Shown one piece after another: positions 1-5,071 of a stretch of 5,071 bases of DNA. How positions within the stretch are numbered: the first letter of the stretch is position 1; every line of letters starts with the position of its first letter. The DNA is from CAZVPF01 sp964628195 (GTDB lineage Bacteria; Planctomycetota; Phycisphaerae; Sedimentisphaerales; Anaerohalosphaeraceae), in NCBI GenBank assembly GCA_964628195.1, contig CAZVPF010000091.1, positions 1 through 5,071 on the forward strand, in the 5' to 3' direction. The notes below the pieces were generated by a model that did not search any database, was not told where the DNA came from, and saw only the letters and a list, made by a program, of their open reading frames with translations. A program made the position numbers and the translations under genes.

Positions 1-2640
1 TACTATCAAAATCTTACTTCTTTGCACGATTTTACTTGGGAAATACGGGTTAATATATCCCTTTTTGCCCAGCCGCAAAACCCTTCTTATTTTAACGGGC
101 TGGTCCTTGAGATCGATGCCTCCAAGCCGGGCTATTCAACGGATATGTTCTGGAGACCATACCGTGGAAACTTTGACGGCGGTCGCCTCCTGAACGTAAC
201 CGATCCAGCAAGCGGAATTGACAACACACCTGAACTTAATTATGAAGTACACCCCTCAGATAACGCCAGGCTTGTGCCCTTCTATCGTTTTCGGGCGACC
301 AATGGAACAACTGACCACCACGGCGGAGGGGGAATGGTGACTAACCTTGGCGATGATGTGTATTTTGATTATGATCAGGATTTCACCATTGAGGCATGGA
401 TACGTGTTCCGCAGCAAAGTATAGAACCTGATCACGGACGGGGCTTTATTTTTTCCACCCAATCCTTTGCGAATGGATACAGGCTGAATGTCCGATCTTC
501 GACGGACCCATCAAAATTTTATTTTGAATCACGTATGCGCGACAACAGCCAGTCTGTAAGGAAACTCTATCACCTCTCAAGCGAACAGATAGCCTTTTCA
601 CACAACTGGCTCCATGTCGTTCTTACTTATGACGGTACAACAGGCGGTGATCCTGTCCAAAGGATTTATGTAGACGGCATTGAATTTCCTTCCACCACAT
701 TTTGCGGAGGCGACTGTGACAACTTCACGGAAAACAATTTTCTTACAGGAGACCCCGCAGCAGCTATCGGAGGAAGAGACAGTTTTCACACTATCGATGA
801 CTATAACTCCCCGGCAGCCTATTACGGCGGTTCCGACGACACGAGATACTGGTTTTCCGGTGATATCGCCGCAGTGAGGGTATGGGACCACATTATTTCT
901 CAAGACACTCTCCTTAACAACTACCAATGGTCAATGCCTTCTGTTGCCCGGCATAATGACGGGGATATAAATTTTGACAGGAAAGTTGACAGTAACGATC
1001 TGCAAGCTTTCATGCGCAACTGGCTGGAAGCCGCCGAGCCGCTGGCAGACTTTGACTATAATGAAACTGTCGATCTTGCAGATTTCGCCGTTCTTGCCGA
1101 GAACCTATACCTGCTCGATATAGTTTACCCTGACCTTCCAATATTATTCAACAACGATACAACAAACATATTGTCCTGCATATCCCCCTATCACCAGCCC
1201 GGTCAGAATTTTAATTCATCAATGGTCCGGGCGACCGTCGATGAAACCGCCAATACCGGAATTGACGCCCACTTTCTATCTCCGGGTTTGGGGCGGGTGC
1301 CCTTCTGGCAAAGCAAGCATCTTCCTATGGAAGAGCATTATGACTGGTACTATGACACTTACGGTGTAACTTCAACTAACCAATTCCTGAATTATATCTA
1401 CTATGGAGGCGATATTGTACAGGTATTTGTCGAACAATGCAGAGCAAACAACCTCTCGCCTTTTATCTCACACCGCCTGAATGACACGCATCATCTCCAG
1501 TACATCTACGCCGACCCGCCTCCCGCCCATCGATGCGATGTTCTGTGTAAGTTTTATTATGATAACCCTCAGTACAGGCTCGGGCCGGATTTGAATAATG
1601 GTTACGATCGTATACATAACTGGGTTTTCCCAGGCCCTCGTGAATACATATTCAGGTTTCTCGAAGAGCTCTGTCAATATGACATTGACGGACTTGAACT
1701 GGATTTTAAGAGGTGGGACAAATATTTCAACCAGGACGAAACAACATCCGAACAGAGACGCTCAATTATGAATGATTATGTATCACGAGTACGAAAGATG
1801 ATCGATCAATCCTCATCTTTGAATGAACACAGACTTCTTTGCGTAAGAATACCCAACAGGGTTTACGACATGGACAGGCTCGGTATCAATATGCCGGAAT
1901 TCGCCGAAGCGGGGGTGGACATTTTCAACATGACAAACAGCTACTATACAGTCCAGCAGAATGACGTAGGGCTTGCAAGGCAGCTTGTTCCGAATTCCAA
2001 AATATACTCTGAAGTTCATTACGTTATAGGATATGTCCCTCAAGGGCTTAACGGAGATTTCCTTCATCGCAGAACAACACCGCAGCAGTTCTATACCGCA
2101 GCCCACCTGGCATATGCAAACGGCGCGGACGGGATCAGTGCCTTTAATTTTGTTTATTACAGAAAACACAGCTCAGAGCCATGGGATAATGAACCACCTT
2201 TTGAGGTGTTCGAGACACTAAGAGACCCCGAGGCGGTAGCTGTAAAGCCGCAGCATTATGTAATTGCCGACACCCCCCAGGGACCGCCCTCTCAGCTTAG
2301 GGTGACAGGCATCGATTACAATGAAACAGTAACTTTGAATATGCAAATGGTGCCTCCTTCCGGCGGCTGGAGCAGTGAAGGCAAAATGAGAATCATGTCC
2401 TCTCAAAACCTTGAAAATGCAGATTTCGATGCAAAGATAAACGGGATCTCGCTCACGGCGACCTCTGATGTCTCAGAACCCTACGAACATCCTTTCCTTG
2501 CGGGAATGGGCGAGCCCGCGCAATACAAGGCATGGACCGTGCCTTTCTCATACCTTGTAAATGGAAATAATATTATCCAGATAACTTGTAAATCCCCCGG
2601 CGGGTTTGACATATATTATCTTGATCTTGCTATTCAATAA
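1..2640 (+). CDS. Multidomain exported glycoside-hydrolase-like protein: LamG, dockerin-like repeats, TIM barrel, C-terminal beta module (5' partial)
   Basis: The frame is open from base 1, so the gene starts outside the window. The TTG at 22 and the first internal ATG at 145 give no signal peptide and are unlikely starts. Residues are counted from base 1 (879 visible). About 33-312 resemble a LamG/concanavalin-like module, with the hallmark strand DFTIEAWIRV near 127-136, then NWLHVVLTYDG and RIYVDG. About 319-372 hold two dockerin-like calcium loops: D322, N324, D326, D330, D333 and D350, D352, N354, D358, D361. About 380-755 form a (beta/alpha)8 barrel with DGLELDF at 563-569 (E566, D568), RIPNR at 616-620, E671 after strand 7 and DGISAFNF at 710-717. 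About 760-879 form a beta-rich module with DVSEPYE at 823-829. The barrel and C-terminal module are paralogous to the next gene. The barrel loosely resembles GHL10/YddW-type glycosyl-hydrolase-like proteins. A glycosidase role outside the cytoplasm is inferred; the substrate is unknown. Confidence 0.85.
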   Translation, partial: YYQNLTSLHDFTWEIRVNISLFAQPQNPSYFNGLVLEIDASKPGYSTDMFWRPYRGNFDGGRLLNVTDPASGIDNTPELNYEVHPSDNARLVPFYRFRATNGTTDHHGGGGMVTNLGDDVYFDYDQDFTIEAWIRVPQQSIEPDHGRGFIFSTQSFANGYRLNVRSSTDPSKFYFESRMRDNSQSVRKLYHLSSEQIAFSHNWLHVVLTYDGTTGGDPVQRIYVDGIEFPSTTFCGGDCDNFTENNFLTGDPAAAIGGRDSFHTIDDYNSPAAYYGGSDDTRYWFSGDIAAVRVWDHIISQDTLLNNYQWSMPSVARHNDGDINFDRKVDSNDLQAFMRNWLEAAEPLADFDYNETVDLADFAVLAENLYLLDIVYPDLPILFNNDTTNILSCISPYHQPGQNFNSSMVRATVDETANTGIDAHFLSPGLGRVPFWQSKHLPMEEHYDWYYDTYGVTSTNQFLNYIYYGGDIVQVFVEQCRANNLSPFISHRLNDTHHLQYIYADPPPAHRCDVLCKFYYDNPQYRLGPDLNNGYDRIHNWVFPGPREYIFRFLEELCQYDIDGLELDFKRWDKYFNQDETTSEQRRSIMNDYVSRVRKMIDQSSSLNEHRLLCVRIPNRVYDMDRLGINMPEFAEAGVDIFNMTNSYYTVQQNDVGLARQLVPNSKIYSEVHYVIGYVPQGLNGDFLHRRTTPQQFYTAAHLAYANGADGISAFNFVYYRKHSSEPWDNEPPFEVFETLRDPEAVAVKPQHYVIADTPQGPPSQLRVTGIDYNETVTLNMQMVPPSGGWSSEGKMRIMSSQNLENADFDAKINGISLTATSDVSEPYEHPFLAGMGEPAQYKAWTVPFSYLVNGNNIIQITCKSPGGFDIYYLDLAIQ

Positions 2641-2678
2641 TGTCAGCATAATTAACATTAAAAAACAAAATAATATTC

Positions 2679-2684
2679 AGGAGA
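2679..2684 (+). promoter_or_regulatory. Shine-Dalgarno site (AGGAGA) of the second gene
   Basis: AGGAGA lies 7 bases before the ATG at 2692, which is ideal spacing, and fixes that start. It sits in a very A/T-rich 51-base gap after the stop of the upstream gene. The gap contains no clear hairpin plus T-run, so read-through from the upstream gene is plausible. Confidence 0.8.
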
Positions 2685-2691
2685 AGCACTT

Positions 2692-4323
2692 ATGAATAGA
2701 AACACCTTTTTCTTTTCAATTGTTTATATTGTACTATGTCCGATCCTCTCGGCTCAGAAGGTCCCTTTTGAAATTCTTTACAATCACGACGGCACCTATA
2801 TGCTTAGCTGCGTACATCCCTGGCGAGAGCGCGGAGAGGGCTTCAAGGAAGAATTGCTCGTAAAATCCATCGAGGAACTGGCAGGTAAGGGAATAGAAGC
2901 TGTGGCTTTCAACCCCGGAAACGGCTGTGTGCCCTGGTGGCAGAGCGACTTATATCCGGATCATTACCAGTGGTTTATGGAAAGGACCGGAAAAAAACCG
3001 AGTTCCTACGGCCGATACATAATCAACGGCGGTGACATGGTAAAGGTTTTCGTAGACACGTGCCGCAAAAATGACATGTATCCCCTTATTACGCTCAGGC
3101 TCAAAGATGAACATGGCGTGGGAAGTATGGATACTGAATGGGTGTCAAAGTTTTTTTACGAACATCAGCATCTCCGGCTTGATCCGAGAGAAGGAGCGGT
3201 GTTCGGTTATCGCGGCCTTAACTGGATGTATCCGGCAGTGCCCGATGAAAGGCTTGGCATAATTCGGGAACTTTGTGAAAATTACGAACTTGCAGGTTTT
3301 GAGCTTGATTTTATGAGGTTTTTCCCATTCTTCGACCTCGAGCAAACTGCATACGCACAACGCCGACGCATCATGCATAAGTTTATTAAACAGGCAAGGG
3401 CAATACTTGACGAAACCTCTGAGCCGGGCAAAAGAAGATATCTTGGCCTCAGGGTGCCAAACCGGATTGATGAATTTAAACGGCTGGGTATCGACTTGAG
3501 CTATCTCGATGAACAGGGTATAATTGACTTTGTAAATATATCCCCCTCCTATTGCAGCCAGGTTGAGAATGAACTAAAGCTTTTCCGTTCATGGTTACCG
3601 AATACAAGCATTTTATTTGAAATGACTCATTGTGTAACCCGCGACAAATGTCTATCATGGGGAAGACCCGGATTGGGCGGAGACGGATACCCGGTTCGTT
3701 TTACAACTCCGCAAAAATATATAACTATGGCCAACACCGCATGGCAGCGAAATGCAGACGGCATCAGCCTTTTCAACTTCATATATACCCGTCCGGGAAA
3801 CAGAAAGGATGGGCAACTGCATGGCGGAACTTATAATCCCGGCGAACCTCCATGGGAATTGATTAAATATTTTGATAATCCGCAGTGGCTGAAAAAACAA
3901 CCCCAGCATTACTGGATAAACTGGTGGTGGAAAACCGGCTATAACGGCAGGCAGTTTCAGTTACCCAAGATATTCAAAAACCATGACGAACATTATTTTG
4001 AATTGGATATGGCTTTGCCGGAAAACGGCGTTAAAAACGGCAGAGTTCGGCTAATGACCAGCGAGGGAACCCCGGGGCTCGGTTGGCAAGTATGGATAAA
4101 TGAAGTGAAACTTGAGCCCACAGACGATGTATCCGAACCTTTTGAGGACCCTTACGGAGGTTTCCTCGGTGAGCCTGTGCAATACTCCGCTTTCCAGGTC
4201 TCACCGAAATCAGTTAAGGACGGCAGAAATGTCATAAGAGTAAGGCTCAATGATGGCCCTCTTGCCGAAGAGTTCACTACGGAATTAATGTATATTGATA
4301 TTGCGATTTATCCCAATGAATAG
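2692..4323 (+). CDS. Secreted glycoside-hydrolase-like TIM-barrel protein, compact paralogue of the upstream gene
   Basis: This is a complete 543-residue gene with a strong Shine-Dalgarno site. Residues 1-21 are a signal peptide: Asn/Arg n-region, hydrophobic 5-19, likely cleavage after LSA at 19-21, so the protein is exported. The mature protein begins almost directly with the barrel (about 25-413). Inferred beta-strands carry TYMLSCVHPW, IEAVAFNPGN, YPLITLRLKD, GFELDFMRFF (E204, D206), LGLRVPNR (R254, N257, R258), IDFVNISPSY, ILFEMTH (E310) and DGISLFNF (356-363). The C-terminal module (about 414-543) has DVSEPFE at 479-485 and GEPVQY at 493-498, both matched in the upstream gene. It lacks that gene's LamG and dockerin-like parts. 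E204/D206 and E310 are candidate catalytic acids. Family knowledge supports only a broad glycosyl-hydrolase-like label (GHL10/YddW-like barrels). A role in extracytoplasmic glycan cleavage is inferred; the substrate is not identifiable. Confidence 0.9.
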   Translation: MNRNTFFFSIVYIVLCPILSAQKVPFEILYNHDGTYMLSCVHPWRERGEGFKEELLVKSIEELAGKGIEAVAFNPGNGCVPWWQSDLYPDHYQWFMERTGKKPSSYGRYIINGGDMVKVFVDTCRKNDMYPLITLRLKDEHGVGSMDTEWVSKFFYEHQHLRLDPREGAVFGYRGLNWMYPAVPDERLGIIRELCENYELAGFELDFMRFFPFFDLEQTAYAQRRRIMHKFIKQARAILDETSEPGKRRYLGLRVPNRIDEFKRLGIDLSYLDEQGIIDFVNISPSYCSQVENELKLFRSWLPNTSILFEMTHCVTRDKCLSWGRPGLGGDGYPVRFTTPQKYITMANTAWQRNADGISLFNFIYTRPGNRKDGQLHGGTYNPGEPPWELIKYFDNPQWLKKQPQHYWINWWWKTGYNGRQFQLPKIFKNHDEHYFELDMALPENGVKNGRVRLMTSEGTPGLGWQVWINEVKLEPTDDVSEPFEDPYGGFLGEPVQYSAFQVSPKSVKDGRNVIRVRLNDGPLAEEFTTELMYIDIAIYPNE

Positions 4324-4395
4324 AATATGAAAATTACCGGGCTTCTCTGAAAAGAACCTTAGATCAGTGATGCCATTGTATTTAGGCTTGCCCTT
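4324..4395 (+). other. Short intergenic gap without a recognisable terminator or promoter
   Basis: These 72 bases separate the second gene from the third. I see only a weak short pairing (TTCT with AGAA around 4343-4356), no GC-rich stem with a T-run and no well-spaced -35/-10 pair. An in-frame TAG at 4360-4362 bounds the third gene upstream, so its start must lie after this point. Co-transcription with the preceding genes is compatible with this gap but not proven. Confidence 0.5.
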
Positions 4396-5071
4396 ATGAG
4401 GACATCGGAATTGAAGTTACTTTTAAATATAATAACCGGCTTTTCGGTCGTATTATTATGCAGCTTTTCATTCGCCGCCAATAACGGCTACGACTGGACG
4501 GACAAACTTCTTGACTTTCCCTACAGGAAGCCTCCAATTGATGAACCTGTTATGCAGGTAGTCAGGGCCGATTTTTCCATTCCCAAGGTGAATGAATCCG
4601 TCCGGGGGCATCGGCTGGAAATAAATTCCCGTAAATTCGATCGCGGGGTAGGTGTGTGGGCGGAAAGTTATATTCGTCTCTACTGTTCCGAGCCTATTAT
4701 CGGATTTAACAGTTTTATTGGAATCGACACCGGCCCGGGACATACAAAAGGAAGGGGTAATGTCTATTTCATAATCAAAACAAAAGACAGGGAATTATTC
4801 AAATCTGATAATATTACCGGCAGAGACGAAGTGAAAAAAATCAACCTGCATTTTGAGCCTGTCAATACGCTTGAGCTTATCGTAATAAATGCAGGCGAGA
4901 ATCCCGCGATGAATCAAGCTGACTGGGCGATGGCGCAGATCACCCTCAAAAGCGGTAAAAATGTTTATCTGGACCAGGTTAAATTCGCTGACATTCCCTA
5001 TCTGCCGAGTCAATACCCTTTTTCATTCATTTACGACGGGAAACCATCGGATATATTTCTCAAGGAATGTC
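4396..5071 (+). CDS. Secreted NPCBM-domain protein, probably an alpha-galactosidase-type glycoside hydrolase (3' partial)
   Basis: The frame stays open to the window end, giving 225 codons from the ATG at 4396. Residues 1-28 form a signal peptide with a hydrophobic core around 8-24 and likely cleavage after SFA (25-27). The cysteine at 22 follows Leu-Leu, so it does not form a good lipobox. Residues about 53-184 match an NPCBM/NEW2-type carbohydrate-binding module: a strand with FDRGVGVWAESYIRLY (81-96), FIGIDTG (107-113), VYFIIKTKDRELFKS (123-137) and a terminal DWAMAQI (176-182). Residues 204-225 (PSQYPFSFIYDGKPSDIFLK region) resemble the linker and entry strand of planctomycete and Bacteroidetes enzymes annotated as alpha-galactosidases (GH36/GH27-like) that carry NPCBM modules. 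The catalytic domain lies outside the window, so that label is inference. The start is ambiguous: the ATG has only a weak AGG at 4384-4386, whereas a TTG at 4411 follows GAGGA by 8 bases. Confidence 0.8.
   Translation, partial: MRTSELKLLLNIITGFSVVLLCSFSFAANNGYDWTDKLLDFPYRKPPIDEPVMQVVRADFSIPKVNESVRGHRLEINSRKFDRGVGVWAESYIRLYCSEPIIGFNSFIGIDTGPGHTKGRGNVYFIIKTKDRELFKSDNITGRDEVKKINLHFEPVNTLELIVINAGENPAMNQADWAMAQITLKSGKNVYLDQVKFADIPYLPSQYPFSFIYDGKPSDIFLKEC
4398..4402 (+). promoter_or_regulatory. Possible Shine-Dalgarno site (GAGGA) for an alternative TTG start at 4411
   Basis: GAGGA overlaps the ATG at 4396 and stands 8 bases before an in-frame TTG at 4411. Starting there would give a protein beginning MKLLLNIITGFSVVLL, a more conventional signal-peptide n-region than the ATG form. 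The ATG itself is preceded only by a weak AGG. Both starts leave the mature protein unchanged. Confidence 0.4.

Noticed and set aside
22..24. TTG at 22 as the true start of the first gene
   Set aside because: The frame is open upstream to base 1, no Shine-Dalgarno sequence precedes the TTG, and the resulting N-terminus has no signal peptide although the domain content demands export. A gene cut by the window edge fits better.
598..927. Minus-strand open frame of about 109 codons opposite the LamG module
   Set aside because: It is a shadow of the well-supported LamG coding region and has no domain hallmarks of its own.
1813..2169. Minus-strand open frame of about 118 codons inside the first gene
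   Set aside because: It lies fully opposite strongly supported coding sequence, its product shows no recognisable domain, and the + strand frame there contains conserved barrel motifs shared with the paralogue.
2606..2636. TTGACA at 2606-2611 as a -35 box for a promoter of the second gene
   Set aside because: It lies inside coding sequence. The best -10 candidate (TATTCA at 2631-2636) is poor and 19 bases away, and no better-spaced TATAAT-like hexamer follows.
2652..2676. TTAACA / TAATAT pair upstream of the second gene as a promoter
   Set aside because: The spacer is only 13 bases and the region is generally A/T-rich, so a chance match is likely.
4339..4356. Hairpin after the second gene as a terminator
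   Set aside because: Only about four weak base pairs can be formed (TTCT with AGAA) and no run of T follows.
4396..4485. Lipoprotein signal in the third gene (Cys at residue 22)
   Set aside because: The residues before the cysteine are Leu-Leu, without the small residue at -1 that a lipobox needs. A standard signal peptidase site after SFA fits better.

Overview
The window holds three genes, all on the + strand, that encode exported proteins related to carbohydrate breakdown. It looks like part of a polysaccharide-degradation locus. The combination of LamG modules, a degenerate dockerin-like calcium-binding repeat pair, an NPCBM module and a poorly characterised TIM-barrel hydrolase-like family points to a marine or anaerobic Planctomycetota bacterium, perhaps of the Phycisphaerae/Sedimentisphaerales type. 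Base composition looks moderate (mid-40s % GC by eye). The taxonomic placement is inferred from protein architecture and recognition only; no database was searched.

Layout. Positions 1-2640 hold the 3' part of a long gene (879 codons visible, 5' end outside the window). It encodes a LamG/concanavalin-like module, a dockerin-like repeat pair, a glycoside-hydrolase-like (beta/alpha)8 barrel and a C-terminal beta-rich module. After a 51-base gap with a clear Shine-Dalgarno sequence, positions 2692-4323 hold a complete 543-codon paralogue. It has a signal peptide and the same barrel plus C-terminal module, without LamG or dockerin. After a 72-base gap, the 5' part of a third gene (from about 4396 to the window edge) encodes a signal peptide, an NPCBM module and the first residues of what looks like an alpha-galactosidase-type (GH36/GH27-like) enzyme.

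How they fit together. The three genes are co-directional and closely spaced, with no convincing terminator between them, so one transcript is plausible. Two paralogous barrel enzymes with different accessory modules, next to a probable exo-acting galactosidase, suggest an extracytoplasmic pathway for one glycan. The substrate cannot be read from the sequence.

The most interesting point is the barrel family. Both copies align over eight recognisable beta-strands, with an invariant ELDF motif on strand 4 and an invariant Glu on strand 7, plus a conserved C-terminal module. I can place this only loosely near the GHL10/YddW-type glycosyl-hydrolase-like proteins, so it may be an uncharacterised glycosidase family. 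I found no tRNA, rRNA, CRISPR array, insertion sequence or attachment site.
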